A DNA stretch of 64,000 nucleotides from Strongylocentrotus droebachiensis (GCA_035222895.1 JAVYIG010000091.1:558001-622000); one strand, 5' to 3'. Counted from the first letter of the stretch, positions 12,763 to 25,155 are shown. Notes: a model not told the origin generated them from the letters alone. Made by a program: numbers and translations.

Positions 12763-12807
12763 TACTGATATTATGAATAGATTAGAAGAAGAGGAAGAAG
12801 TACAAGC

Positions 12808-12937
12808 TGGGCCCTGTATTACAAAGATTTGATCAATCGCAAATATGTAAATAAGAGAGGAGATTGCAAACTTGCGATTGATTGGAGGACTTGCGATTGA
12901 CTTGGATCAATCGCAACTCTTTCTAAGACGGGGCCCA
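12808..12937. mobile_element. Short MITE with GGGCCC ends and internal TTGCGATTGA words
   Basis: The left end GGGCCCTGTATTACAAAGA and the right end read in reverse (TGGGCCCCGTCTTAGAAAGA) are inverted repeats. The decamer TTGCGATTGA or its complement occurs four times: 12833-12842, 12872-12881, 12891-12900 and 12907-12916. About 130 bp long with no ORF. Similar GGGCCCCGTCTTACAAAG elements are common in marine deuterostomes from memory. No clear target duplication. Confidence 0.75.
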
Positions 12938-13507
12938 GATGTGAAGAAGAGAGAGAGAGAGGATACTTAGAAGGTTGGTGGTAGCGGTATCGACAGCTGA
13001 AGTAGTTGAGAAGTAGTTGAGAAGAGGGTGGAAATTAAACAATTGTCCCGCTTAAATCATAATGAACGATACTTCACATAACAATCTCCTTTTGTTCCCG
13101 CTTTTTGGTTATTCCACTTTAATATTTTTCTCCCTTTCCCGGCCTTATACAACACTTTCTCTTCCCCTCTTTCCAAACGGGTGATATGCAGCTTTAATGA
13201 ATGCAGTGGGCATCGCCTGTTCGAACCCGTGTTCTTCCATCCATTACCGGGGTGGATTACAAGTAATGCGGACGACTAAAAAGAGAAAAGGAAAAAGGGA
13301 AAGACACTGCCTAGTCATGCTGATTGTCTGTGAACGAACATGCAGTCCCATTAACGTCTGAATTTACTAAGTGAATGGGCGGCACACGAGATGAGAGGGG
13401 AGGGTCGCGTTTAATTGATAACAAAGGGAAAAGTGCCAGCGACTGCGATTCGAAACGAACAGCGCCAAAGAAAGATACATGTAACTCCATCTCATTTTTT
13501 GTGCATC
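12938..13507. other. Non-coding block, nothing recognised
   Basis: Contains a short GA run (12950-12961) and the local duplication AGTAGTTGAGA near 13002-13025. No gene signal. Confidence 0.4.
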
Positions 13508-13563
13508 GTGGTGGTATTGAGGATGGTGATGATGATGATGAAGGTGGTGGTGGTGGTGGTGGT
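13508..13563 (+). repeat. (GAT)n/(GGT)n microsatellite
   Basis: GGTGAT, then GAT units, then GGT units, about 55 bp. Confidence 0.85.
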
Positions 13564-15682
13564 TAACCGGAAGAGAAAGATGCGGTGTTGGTTACGACTG
13601 GTTAACAAGGATACGTGGATAGGTATTCTGACAGGTCGCTCATGAAATGAACATCATCAGTAAGGCAGCAGTACGGGCTCGTCTGATGCGATAAAGAGCT
13701 GAATCGACGTCAAAAGAGATGGAATCAGATATGTGATGTCGATGATTATCTCATGAAGATGTCGAAACACCATCCTGCTAATTGCCTAATTGTTGCTATT
13801 TCAACAAACTGTGATTGATTATGGCAAATATACATAAAATTAAGACGCAACAATCATTCCAATTTAGTTTACTTTTCAATTTGATGTCGAAAATGGAAAA
13901 AATAATAATAACCAAAAAGTCCCGCCAAACATTTGACTGATATGCTGCTATGTATACATATCTTTGATCTGTGGATATTGAATGTGTTTGTATTATACTT
14001 CACTTTGTTTTACATTTTTAGACGATGGAATTCACAATGTTGAGATATGAAATGATACCAATGTATCATTAACCTACCTAGCAGATTTTTAAAACAATAT
14101 TTTCAAAAATATTTGAATAACAAAATATGAAGTTTTAACCATGTCTAAAGATTAATCGAAGACTAAGAATAATGAAAAGAATATAACGTACTATTGGTGA
14201 TTCAGTCTTTTAATCGCCATATTTTGGACACCCTTCCTTCATTCTTCAATCAAATATGTCTTCACAATGATGCAAAACTTCATCATCTTTATGATAATGT
14301 CGTTGAACAGCGAAGAAAATGTATAGGGTCCATTCGAACATTGCAGGGGACCAGAGCACATGTGTAAACACACGTAAGATAGATACATGACCATAACCAA
14401 ACAATACCAACATCTACATCAGTCAAGTAACCATGGCAACATCGGATAGCATCTCAAGATACATCTCGTGTAAATATTTATGTTAGCCTGTTGCATAAAC
14501 GTAAACGTGTTTGGATTTTCTTTTCGGCCCATCGTTCAGTGAGAAACATGTAGCTCAGATTCAAAGAAAGGACTCGATTTTAAGAGACATGCTCCGGTGC
14601 CATTTTTATTCGATGTCAGTTTCCTACACTAATCGAATTCTTAACTTCAACACTGAACCAAACACCATCATACCTAACCATCACTCTTACCTTAATCATG
14701 TATATTGAGGACTAGGGTTAGAGTTAGGATTAGAACGCTCAGGTTGAGTGAAATGACAGGGTGTGTGACAAATTCTTCGACGATAGCTGCTCAGCGGACA
14801 TCAACCGAATTGCTCACTAATTTCAACCCTGAACAAAAGACATATTTAACCTCAACCCTAAGCTAACTAATGTACGACCCGATTGCAATCCTTATCTTAT
14901 AATATTTGACAAAGTAAAACCCTAAGCAAATGTCGCCCGAGCAAAAAGTCGGATCACTAAGGCCTGACCACCGAAATGAGGGGGCAATGCACCTTTTCCA
15001 TTTTACCCCATCATGCCCAAGTTCCGATTGGAAGTTGCACCCCTACCCTTAAAGAGCGTGATCTCATCAGACTCTCCTAGTGGTTTGGACCCGCTACCAA
15101 GGGGCTATCTATGCTATAAAACACGATGTCGGATGCGTCAATAAGGTGTCTGTTACATGGCTCAAATGTACAGGTGCGATGGCGTGTAAATTGACCTCTA
15201 AAGTCCGCCAGAAATGGATCCGGGGAGTGCTGTTAGGGGATCCGACATAAGTGTTGAGAAATGGTTGGTAAAATGATGCGTTGGGATGTTAAAGGGTTGG
15301 ATGCACTGGTCTTACCTTTAACTGTAACTTTAAAGATCGAAGGAGAAAATGCATGTGCAGCAGTTGAAATGAGTAAACATACATCGCCATTATCATGTCT
15401 GTGGCATACTTTATACGAATCCACTATAACACGATTAAGTGGCTGTCAATAAAATTTGTCATAGGTGTTACTTGCCTCGCTCTGTAACAAAATAAGAAAT
15501 ACACAAATTAGAAAATGTCTACGAATTGAGTTGAAGGCGAATGTAAAGATGGCAAAAGATACATTTTGAAATGAATGTTATGCTAAGTAAATGGACACTT
15601 CACTCCACCCCTCCTCCTTTCACACAATACTGTATTAGTCGGTACTTTCCCCCTGTCCTCCTTCTTCATCTCCATCGAAGCA
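13564..15682. other. Non-coding block, no gene seen
   Basis: Mixed AT-rich DNA. Scattered AGGGTTAG words at 14714-14732 are not a telomere array. No inverted-repeat element was detected. Confidence 0.4.
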
Positions 15683-15697
15683 CCCCCCCCCCCCCCC
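15683..15697 (+). repeat. Homopolymer C15
   Basis: Fifteen consecutive C on the plus strand within a pyrimidine-rich stretch. Confidence 0.9.
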
Positions 15698-17403
15698 ATT
15701 TAACCCTCGCCCCGGCTACTTAATCACTGATCTCAACCCCACCTTGCACTATTTTATTTCTTATCATAGTCCAAGACAAGAGGAACATCTTCCAGTCGCA
15801 ATCACTGGGACATCATAGACCAGCGAACAGGTGTCCGACAGGGCGCCCGAATCTCTGGCAGCCAGGATGCATGATGATCCGTTCATTATCTTACCGGACC
15901 CTCAATTTTCATCAACAAGATGAAATTTTCCTCATCGAAGGAGATAGGCGGAGGAAAAGAATGAAGAGAAAATTAAACCAGGACGATGTCAAGGGGAATG
16001 GTGGAAATGCTTTAGTTGACATTACTGAATGAATGGGTTTGTTGAATTTTGTGCACAAAACTGTGTTGCTACAATAATGATCATGAAGTGCCTCAACAAA
16101 GTAAAAATCTTTGAGTGACCGGTTTTACCATACTTATTTCTCCCAATAAACTGTAGTGTTATGAAATTTCGATTTCCAATCATAAACATCTTGATAATCA
16201 GACAGACGATCGGCTTGTAAAAGTCATGTGATTCCTGACTGACCTAAAGGTTTATAATTGTGATTGCCGCATGAGCTAAATACAGGATTTCGTTTCAGAA
16301 TCTGAGGCAACGTTACAGAGTCACTTTGATTGTATTACCATGTCATTAGTTTCTTAGGTTATTGTTTGATAGATATATTTTCATGTATTAACTGTAGATT
16401 CCTTGGCACAGACGACAAACGCATATTCTATATTTCATAAAGCTGCGAAGAAAATGATATTACTTATTCCATTTTATAAGATTATTTCCTATCAATTCAC
16501 TGCGAATTTAATACTAATTCACTCTTAGAAAATAAACATTACTATACGGCTTATTGACAAGAGCGTGTCTTTTGTAATTAACAAATCTGACCGGCATGGA
16601 TATGTCAATGACCCTCGTCGGCTTATGATGACGACCCCATCCCCCATTCGTGATTTGCGCATGCGTAGAACGTTGATTCACACCTGCTGCTCTCTCTATC
16701 TCACATCGTATATGATTTTTTTTTCCCCTTATTTTTTGAGTGCAGGATGCGAAGCCGTGCCTCGGCATTCGAGAAACAATCGATCATATTCGCATTTTCT
16801 TGAGAGCGATGGAGAAAACTACGAATCACAGTATAGGAGGAGAGTCAGAAAGATAAAGGGGAACAGGTTTTCTGCGGAGGTGGGGAAAGGAGGAAGATAA
16901 ATCAAGGCCTCGGCGAGAAAGATGCGCGCCACTTCGATCTTGCCGCATCTTTTTAGCTTTCACGACCACGGAAGATGGTGGAATTTGAGACCACTTTACT
17001 CGGTAGCCGCATCTCTCTCTTGTCTGTATCACCCCCTTGTACGCTCTTCATCTTGGGCTCTCGTCGCTTCGTTTCACCTCACGTAAAACAATGACATTTA
17101 ATATTCGCTTACTCCTTCTTTATTTCTCACACTTTGTTTTACAGTGTACTTTTTATATCCACTGTCTAACTGTATATCTTTTGATCAAAGTAACTAATCT
17201 TAATTTTCTCTAGGTGCATTATTTATAATTGCCTCTCAGATTTTAACGTATGCTAATTTTTTTGTTTTCATGCCGTTTTCATTTCCTTTTCTTTTCTCTT
17301 CTTGAACTTTTTTCTCCTTTCTCCATTCTACCGTAATGTTCCTCGCATACAGTTTCTCTATTTCGATATCTTTCACTCGTCTCCCATCACATGGATACTT
17401 GAA

Positions 17404-17407
<4 letters not shown>
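15698..17407. other. Non-coding block; possible splice-like tract at 16715-16746
   Basis: A T/C-rich tract ends in TGCAG at 16746, and the following open frame (to 16900) encodes an acidic then arginine-rich stretch. There is no recognisable domain and no partner exon, so no gene is called. Confidence 0.35.
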
Positions 17408-17440
<33 letters not shown>

Positions 17441-17582
17441 ATCAGTCTATCGGTATTTCTATTTTTTCTTTATTTTTGTCTCTTTTCCCCCGTATTCTTC
17501 CTTTTCTCGTTCTCCTCTATCTCATCTCCTTTATACAATATTCAATCATCCCACATTATTCTACTCACCAAACCTTCTCTCT

Positions 17583-17624
<42 letters not shown>

Positions 17625-17645
17625 AGCTCTCTCTCTCTCTCTATA

Positions 17646-17676
<31 letters not shown>

Positions 17677-17678
17677 AG

Positions 17679-17712
<34 letters not shown>

Positions 17713-17745
17713 CTCTCTCTCTCTCTCTAGCTCTCTCTATCTCAA
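17408..17745 (+). repeat. (CT)n microsatellite with internal 52-bp duplication
   Basis: Pure CT at 17408-17439, other sequence, then near-continuous CT from 17575 to 17745 with an (AT)n island at 17697-17712. The word TTCTAGCTCTCTCTCTCTCT occurs at 17621 and 17673, exactly 52 bp apart, showing duplication of a larger unit within the tract. Confidence 0.92.
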
Positions 17746-18153
17746 CATCCCTATCTTCCTCCTACCGTCCATCATCTTCGAACCTCCCAGATTATCTTCC
17801 CCTCGTAAGTGCGTGCACGGGGTACTCCTGCCCGTTTTGGCTCCATTTTAGAGGTATTAGTTTTCAGAGATGTCTTGGCCAGCTCTGGGTAATCGGATAG
17901 CCGCCATGCTGGTCATGTCCAGCTCCAACATTTTGTACATCTTCTGCAAAAACATAAGCTACTTCAGGGGCGATATCAGGGTTGACCGAAAGGAGGAGTG
18001 AGGCGGCGAAATAGTTCAGGATATTAGTAAACCATCTCCAGGCAGATAGAAGATGGGAAACTCTTTCAAGCAACAACCAAAACATAAACAAAAAACACAA
18101 ATTATCGCATAAAATCCAACAGGACGAAACGGAAAAGAAAAACGAGGGGTAGT
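17746..18153. other. Non-coding block, nothing recognised
   Basis: No repeat or gene signal apart from short open frames without domains. Confidence 0.4.
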
Positions 18154-18169
18154 GGGGGGGGGGGGGGGG
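18154..18169 (+). repeat. Homopolymer G16
   Basis: Sixteen consecutive G. A complementary C18 run follows 185 bp downstream. Confidence 0.92.
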
Positions 18170-18354
18170 TCTCTCATGTTATGCAGAAGTGTGTAGGTTA
18201 CTGTAATGTCTTGACAGGCTACGAGGTAAAAGTTTCTAATATTTTGTAAAAGCGTATTAATGTTATATGCTGGAAATTTTCTGGCAACCAATCATGACAA
18301 ATTAATGATAATAATAATTTTAAAAAATCTTTTAAAAGGGAAACGCGGCCCTCA

Positions 18355-18372
18355 CCCCCCCCCCCCCCCCCC
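18355..18372 (+). repeat. Homopolymer C18
   Basis: Eighteen consecutive C, complementary to the G16 at 18154-18169. The flanks of the two runs are not inverted repeats of each other. Confidence 0.92.
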
Positions 18373-20414
18373 ATTCGCACATGCTTTTCCTGAAACAGAA
18401 AAGACAGTGGACGTGTCAGCAGGGCGAGGAAGAGACGAGGACCGAGAAAAGATCATGACAGGTTCAGAAAAACAAGGATCGATGCACACTTGTTTATATA
18501 GAACCACGACTTGGAAGCTCTGACACCGGTGATGGTCGTAGGATGTAATGACATTCTTATACATTTTTTATTCATGGTTAAAACCAGGAGAAAACTTTGA
18601 AATTCAAGAATCAATATTTTGTGAGTGATTAAGAAAACATGTTAAGATCGAACATCAAATAAACGCCCTCTTCCAAAACCTCTTGTAAACCTTAAACCTG
18701 GAGCACCAGGATTACCAAGCGTAAAAGATGTATGAGCAATACTAAAACTCACTGTCATGATTACTTGTATTACTATTTTCAATATTATTACCAATTTAAC
18801 CAAGATTGCCTTGCGAAAATGGACCTAGAAATGAATCAGTGTGGTTTGAATAAGATGCGCAAATAGCCTCCTGTGTATTACAAAGTAAAATAAAATTAAA
18901 AAGGGAGCCCGATTATTTCTTCATTGGCGAGTATTTTTTTCAGTGTGTGTATGTTTGAATACAAATTCATGTATAATTTCATTCTACAAATAAGATATAC
19001 CCACTTCATTTTGATTTCCATTAGCTCTCCTAAAATATGTCCTTAGAACCGGTAGAGGTAGAAGCAATAGTTCATTTAGGTCTAGATTATATAAACTTGA
19101 AATGCTATACTCATCGGACAACTTATGCTCCTGATCAAATTTCATTCTGTGATTGATATTGACGATATTGACTGATTATGTTGATGAATAAAATGATAGA
19201 TGCTATTGTAGCCCGAGCATGTAATCGAGGCTTACAACTGTATTTGAAAATTAGCTCATTCAATGGCATGGAAATGAAGATTCATAGGCCTGTATGAATA
19301 ACAAATCTACCTCTTTCACAATCGTCGGAACAAGGCAAGCTAGCTGAATGCAATCTATGGAGTTACAAGCACTGTTTGTACCAAGGCGTGTATGGGTTTC
19401 CGACATATTATGTAGGAAGAGTATAGGGACCACCAAAAATGAACACTTTTCCCCTTGCAAATCCGTGTTTATTATTTCATATGTGGCATGAGTGACAGAC
19501 AGATCTTGACGTTTGAACCCTGGTAATATTACACCGAGTTAGATTGTGACAAAAGTGTTCCTTTAACGCTTGAAGAAAGAGAGAGTTGCTTTTCACCGCG
19601 GTTTCTTGAATTTCATTTTTTTCAGACACGTACTGCCTGTTCGTTTACAGAGATGACAGAAAAGCCATACTGAAAAACTCTTTTTTTTCCCCTTCATTTT
19701 TGTCTAGTCTAGAGCGTGTGCTATTACACTAACTTAAAAACAAAACTTGTGTTGAATTAGCTTTTGCCGCAATCGTATTTGAAAACATTTGAAAAGAAAA
19801 AACAATCAGTGTTTGACTGAATTTCAGTGATTTGAGGTAAATCACAGATTAATTATTTTTTTGAAGATTTAAAAAATAAAAACATGTGGAGAAATATCTC
19901 AACATGTGATCAAAACGGGGATAGCTGCAAAATTCATCCTGAAGTTATATACTGACGTTCTTAAAATGCAACAAAGTCGAGAAAATCGTAGGCGAAACAA
20001 AATGTAGGCCCCTAATCTGAACGGCTGACAAATTATTCGACGCTTGGAGAATTCATGGAAATGGGTCACTTAAAATTTGTCGGTTTATCCGTTTTAGCCT
20101 ACTTCTGTTCAAGTGCTGTAATTTACATAATTAATCCATCGAGTGACTTATTCCCTGGAAATATTCTCTTCATTAAACAAAAAAATACTTTAAAGCCTTT
20201 CTATCCTGATATTAGAGGAAATGTTTCTGCATTAACAAATCAAGTTCAAAATATTCAAACTACAATAATAGGATATAATATAATTGATTTGCATAAATAC
20301 ATAACAAATACATAGATATAATTGAAAACTTGGAAGTACTAATTCAAAGAATCTAAATAAATGCAGAGGCCAGCTATCTATAAGCATGAATGAGTCGAAA
20401 GCAGCTGGGAAGGA
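18373..20414. other. Non-coding block, no gene seen
   Basis: AT-rich. The 86-codon frame at 20055-20315 begins with a hydrophobic segment (residues 8-26) but has no recognised relatives and no supporting context. Confidence 0.4.
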
Positions 20415-20428
20415 GGGGGGGGGGGGGG
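20415..20428 (+). repeat. Homopolymer G14
   Basis: Fourteen consecutive G after AGCTGGGAAGGA. Confidence 0.9.
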
Positions 20429-20579
20429 TGCATGACGCTGTTATAGAGTAGGTAGGAGAATGGAGTATGCAAACATCACAGAAAATCTCGTCTTCTCTTA
20501 AATCTTCTTTCGCCAATTTTCCCGTCTCATGATTGTATGCCAAGATAACACCAAGAACATCTTTTCTTGTCACATTATT

Positions 20580-20662
20580 TGTGTGAGTTGGTCTCGTGGT
20601 CAGCTGTTTTCCCTTCACCTACAAACATTTTCTGATCGACCTCGGTTCGAAACCTATAGTCA
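20580..20662 (+). mobile_element. tRNA-like head of a SINE
   Basis: GGTTCGAAACC at 20644-20654 matches the RNA polymerase III B-box consensus fully, and TGGTCTCGTGG at 20589-20599 matches an A-box with one mismatch, about 45 bp upstream. No acceptor stem pairs, so this is a SINE head or tRNA relic and not a working tRNA gene. Confidence 0.4.
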
Positions 20663-20902
20663 CGTCTTTAGGATGGTTATACGTTCCGCACGTGGCGCCA
20701 TTATGGTCACGTGACGACTCTAATACATGGCTTTGGTCTACAGCATGAGGCGCCAAACTCGTCTTAGGTATGCGCGGCATAATTGTAGTGGCACACTTAT
20801 TTTACTGCTTTTGGCATTTCAATCACCGATAAATATCATGCATTATAATAAGCATTTCTCAAATTCTGAGTCTTCATTTCCTAGCAGATTTCATAGCACT
20901 AA

Positions 20903-21445
20903 AGGGATAGTTGAGTTCTGTTGCAGAGGGCTCCACACAAAATATTTGTTGTGAGATAATGACAAACTAAGTGTCAAATTTGAAAGAACATACAATTTAA
21001 ATGACAAAATCATCTTTGTTTGATCAAAATCGGTTCAGAGACGGCTGAAATATCCATAAATATAACGATTCTGATAGTACCACCACGATGATTTGAAAAA
21101 GCCGATGAAAAAAAGAAATAGCGCCTTTTACGTTGTATTTCAGCCAATGCCGATGTTGGCTTTTTTTGTTGGCTTTTTCGTTTTGGTTATATTACGCACA
21201 ACCAGCCGGCCCATGTATTGTTATTATTAATTAATTAATTAATTAACGGTCACCATATTTTTTTGATAGTGGAGCGGAATTGGTATGCTCGTATTAGCTA
21301 AATTTCACACATTTTAGGGTCTAAAATTACCTTCTTAGCAATTTTAGGTCCTAAAGGGCACTAGAAATGTCATAGATAAGAATAAGAGCAATAACCATTC
21401 ACTTTGAAGGCAATTGCGGTCTGAAAACATAACTCAACTATCCCT
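20903..21445. mobile_element. MITE with TTAA-like flanks (AGGGATAGTTGAGTT ends)
   Basis: The left end AGGGATAGTTGAGTTCTGTT and the right end read in reverse (AGGGATAGTTGAGTTATGTT) are near-identical inverted repeats. The right flank is TTAA (21446-21449) and the left flank is CTAA (20899-20902), one change from TTAA. The 543-bp element has no transposase; an (ATTA)n run lies at about 21222-21246. TTAA duplications are made by the piggyBac and Kolobok superfamilies. I cannot choose between them from the ends alone. Confidence 0.78.
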
Positions 21446-22027
21446 TTAAGCTGTAAATGTATTGGTAATCAATGAACATACTTATGCCCATATCGACGAG
21501 TAAGACAAGTCACGAAAAAAGTAAATTCGGTTGAATTTATAAGTTAGCATTTACGAATTTTCAACGTAAATCACGAGCATGATGAATTGGCCAAGTAGCA
21601 TGACATAATTGCAACTGCCTAAAAACAATTCTTCAAAGTTATTGCAAAATCATATAAAAGTACATTGTATCTGAAGTAGAAGGTCAAACAGTTTGATGTT
21701 AGCACACAGCTGACGAAATTTGATATTTAAATGGTTAAAGTACCGAGATAGTGTTTCAATTCTGGCTCAAATCAAAATGTAAAGTTTAAAACAACTATCA
21801 CACAAATTTTTGCCGTGTGAACACAATATCAATATATTACAATGAGTTATTCCAGACAGTGTTTGGTCAGTGTGGACGGTCCCGGGAGGATTCTGTGTTC
21901 ATAAGAAATTGCGACCTGGAGCTCTTGGTCTAACTTTCCCTTTCATTCTTGCCCCTGGATCAAAAGTCAACAAAATCAAATATGTACAGAGCGTGAATAT
22001 GTCTGTCTCATGAGGAAGCATTGATTG
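21446..22027. other. Non-coding block, nothing recognised
   Basis: AT-rich sequence following the MITE. No gene signal. Confidence 0.4.
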
Positions 22028-22157
22028 GAGAAAAAAGAGGATTGAAGGAGAAAAAGAAAGAGAGATGTATAGAGATATAGAGAGAGGGAAGAGATAGAGT
22101 TGAATATGGAGAAGAGAAAGAGAGACAGAGACAGTGCCTGAAAGAGAGAGGTAGGGG

Positions 22158-22188
<31 letters not shown>

Positions 22189-22191
22189 GGA
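22028..22191 (+). repeat. Purine-rich (GA)n tract
   Basis: Interrupted AGAG/GGAG sequence with a pure (GA)n core at 22157-22180. Confidence 0.88.
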
Positions 22192-23742
22192 ATTTAAAGT
22201 GCTAAAATGTGCTGTACTGTAATGTAGACATTTATCAATTCATTATAAACAAAACTTTTACTTAATTACTGTATACATCAATATTCAATGTCTCAATACG
22301 TTACAAATAAATTTACATAAATGAAGAAAAATGGTGAATAATATTGTCCATTTCATCCGATATTTTCCTTATAACTTCGAGAATATTTGCTTCGATATTT
22401 AACCGTTATGCGTATAGGTGAACACATGATGCTTTTAAATGCTTTCTTTAAACTTTTTATGAGTGAGGTATCAAGAAATGATTAACAAACATTGATTGTC
22501 TTCATTGTGATTATATAGAAACATGGATGCACTACAAGAATCTAAGCTTTAACTGGGTCGTAGTCAATGTTTGTTTAATTATTTCTTTTCAAAAGGGTAT
22601 TGGCGCCGAAAAATAGGCCAACAAAAAGTCAACTCGAACCCCAAGCGATTTTGCGTAATGTAGCATTTGTTTGAATATAAAATAACTTTCTACCTCCGAG
22701 GCTGCTATAAATTCCCCCCTTATTTTAATTAATTTGAAATTGAAAAAACTTAAAATTCAGCAAGAAATATAGTACCAAATAAAATGGGGGGAAATGAATG
22801 TCTCCGTAATGGTGCCGTGTTCATGCTATATTGTGAATCTCTTACAAATTGTTGCTACTTGAATAGTGCGTTGATTCAATTCCATGTAATTTCAGAATTT
22901 TGAAATAGGTGATAGCGAAAGTAAATCACTAAATTTCATTTCAAAAAGTTGAGGTCGTACAAGTAAAAATTTGAGACATGGTTTTACCTCGTAATTAACT
23001 TTTTATCCATCTTGCCAAGTGGAACACTCTTTCAATGAAATAAACACATTAAATATCAAGATGCTATTCCATACTATTCAGGCTTATTTTTTTTACACTT
23101 CACATTCATATTTTGCTTGATTTAATAATGAAGTAGCTTGTTAGAGGTCTTAAGATGACGGGTTGTCTTGTCTTGTCGAGGTGTTATACCGAGCTATCTC
23201 TGGACTGCATGGAATGTTTTCTCTCCGGCATACGGGATCGATCGCCTTGCGGGGAATGTTTTCGTCTCTCGGGAAGCGAGAAGAAAGACAGAGGGGGAAA
23301 AACTCTGGAACGTTTCATAAACACATCGGCGAACATCAAGAAGGAATAGCGACGTGCAGAGGTGTAAGGAGAATCTGGTAGTCATAGCGGAACGGACCAA
23401 GGCTTGTCCCCCGCGTCTCTGGGCGCGAGGGTGTCCTAGGCTGGCGGCCAGGAGGAGAGGCCTAAATCCCTATGTTTACATTCGTAGGGATTGGGGGCTG
23501 CCGCCTGTTCTGATATCTGGATAACACTCGTAGGAATTCATTCGTTTATGTCCCATTCTAATTTTCGAACGTGAGAAAATCTACTGGGATGAATTTGATA
23601 ATATGTGACTTTATATCGAAGAAGAGTCCTTCGGGAATACAAGTTACACATTTTGGCTGAGGCAAGAAAAAAGAAGAAAGAACGAAAAGGATGGCGGGAA
23701 AGAATACAAGGCATTCAAAAATGTTTTTGAACCTTACAAAAC
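22192..23742. other. Non-coding block with GC-rich patch at 23155-23510
   Basis: AT-rich until 23150. The patch 23155-23510 is richer in CG and carries overlapping short frames on both strands with no domain. It may be a degraded repeat or an exon fragment; neither can be shown. Confidence 0.35.
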
Positions 23743-23902
23743 AAACTAACTAATTAAGTAAGTAACTTACTCAAAAACTTTCTATCTACCTAGTTAACTA
23801 ACTACGTAACTATGAAATAGATATCTAGCTAGCTAGCTAACTAAATAAACAAATAAATGAATAAATAAATATATATTAAATAAATGAATAAATAAATAGA
23901 TA
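23743..23902 (+). repeat. Degenerate tetranucleotide array (AACT/AGCT/AAAT)
   Basis: CTAA and GTAA units, then (TAGC)n at 23825-23840, then AAAT/AATGAATA units to 23902. Several four-base periods follow each other, suggesting an old, drifting microsatellite. Confidence 0.75.
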
Positions 23903-24399
23903 ATTTAGAGAGAAATGAAAATGATCACAAGTAAAAGAGCTGCAGTTTATTTTTCAGAAAAAACACCCAGAAATCCTGAAATAAAGACATGTACAAAGCA
24001 TGTTAGAGATATTAAAAATGCAGAAATAATGTGAACTTAGTTAAATTATCCTGACACTTTAATGATAATTGTTTTTGAAGAGTTAAATAAGAAGAAGACG
24101 AGGGGGTCAACCACTCTTGTTTCCCATCTGGCATCACCACCCCCCCCCCCCCCCCTCCTCAACCCGCGATCCCCATCCACTCCACCCCCTTATTTAAGAA
24201 CAACGTCCCGTCTCCCAGGGCCCTCCTATGCGTGATCGGGTAAAAAGCTCTCTTCATTAAGGTGCATGCTTTCAAGCCCACTTATCATTTCCGTTCCCTA
24301 ATGAACCACAGTGGTTTTGAACTCCGAGTGATCCCCCATAGATCTGGCATTCAAGCGACTAACAGTCCTCATCAAAAGGGACTGACTTTAAAGATAAAG
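23903..24399. other. Non-coding block with C15 homopolymer
   Basis: Fifteen consecutive C at 24141-24155. The rest shows no repeat or gene. It leads directly into the minisatellite. Confidence 0.6.
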
Positions 24400-25155
24400 T
24401 TGAGTTCTGGTCGTGGGGTTGAATAGTTGAGTTCTGGTCGTGGGGTTGAATAGTTGAGTTCTGGTCATGGGGTTGAATAGTTGAGTTTTGGTCATGGGGT
24501 TGAATAGTTGAGTTCTGGTCATGGGGTTGAATAGTTGAGTTCTGGTCATGGGGTTGAATAGTTGAGTTCTGGTAGTGGGGTTGAATAGTTGAGTTCTGGT
24601 CATGGGGTTGCATAGTTGAGTTCTAGTCATTGGGTTGAATAGTTGAGTTCTGGTCATGGGGTTGAATAGTTGAGTTCTTGTAGTGGGGTTGAATAGTTGA
24701 GTTCTGGTCATGGGGTTGAATAGTTGAGTTCTGGTCATGGGGTTGAATAGTTGAGTTCTTGTAGTGGGGTTGAATAGTTGAGGTCTGGTCGTGGGGTTGA
24801 ATAGTTGAGTTCTGGTCATGGAGTTGAATAGTTGAGTTCTTGTAGTGGGGTTAAATAGTTGAGTTCTTGTAGTGGGGTTGAATAGTTGAGTTCTAGTCAT
24901 GGGGTTGAATAGTTGAGTTCTGGTCATGGGGTTGAATAGTTGAGTTCTGGTCGTGAGGTTGAATAGTTGAGTTCTGGTCATGGGGTTGAATAGTTGAGTT
25001 CTGGTCATGGGGTTGAATAGTTGAGTTCTGGTAGTGGGGTTGAATAGTTGAGTTCTGGTCATGGGGTTGCATAGTTGAGTTCTAGTCATGGGGTTGAATA
25101 GTTGAGTTCTGGTAATCGGGTTGAATAGTTGAGTTCTGGTCATGGGGTTGAATAG
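24400..25155. repeat. Minisatellite, 28 exact-length copies of a 27-bp unit
   Basis: Twenty-eight units read TTGAGTTCTGGTCATGGGG then TTGAATAG, with no insertion or deletion (756 = 28 x 27). Variation is confined mostly to one short segment (GGTCATG, GGTCGTG, GGTAGTG, TTGTAGTG, TAGTCATG), plus GCATAG for GAATAG in units 8 and 25. Because 27 is divisible by three, the minus strand stays open for 251 codons (24388-25143) as a nine-residue repeat TRTQLFNPM. There is no recognisable start context, signal or flanking coding sequence, so I treat the frame as a by-product. The edges are sharp: AAAG on the left and T plus an A10 run on the right. Confidence 0.97.

Noticed and set aside
14709..14735. 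Telomere-like AGGGTTAG words (also near 33380 and 47371)
   Set aside because: Only one to three irregular copies in each place, not a tandem array.
16565..16900. Possible exon after a pyrimidine tract and TGCAG
   Set aside because: Splice-acceptor-like strings are common in this T/C-rich DNA and the peptide has no recognisable domain.
20055..20315. 86-codon frame beginning with a hydrophobic, signal-anchor-like segment
   Set aside because: One hydrophobic stretch in AT-rich DNA is expected by chance. No splice sites, family match or neighbouring exon were found.
24388..25143. 251-codon repeat protein on the minus strand
   Set aside because: The frame is open only because the 27-bp unit is divisible by three and has no stop in that phase. 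No coding sequence extends beyond the array.
24400..25155. CRISPR array
   Set aside because: The units are directly joined with no spacers, and the genome context is eukaryotic.
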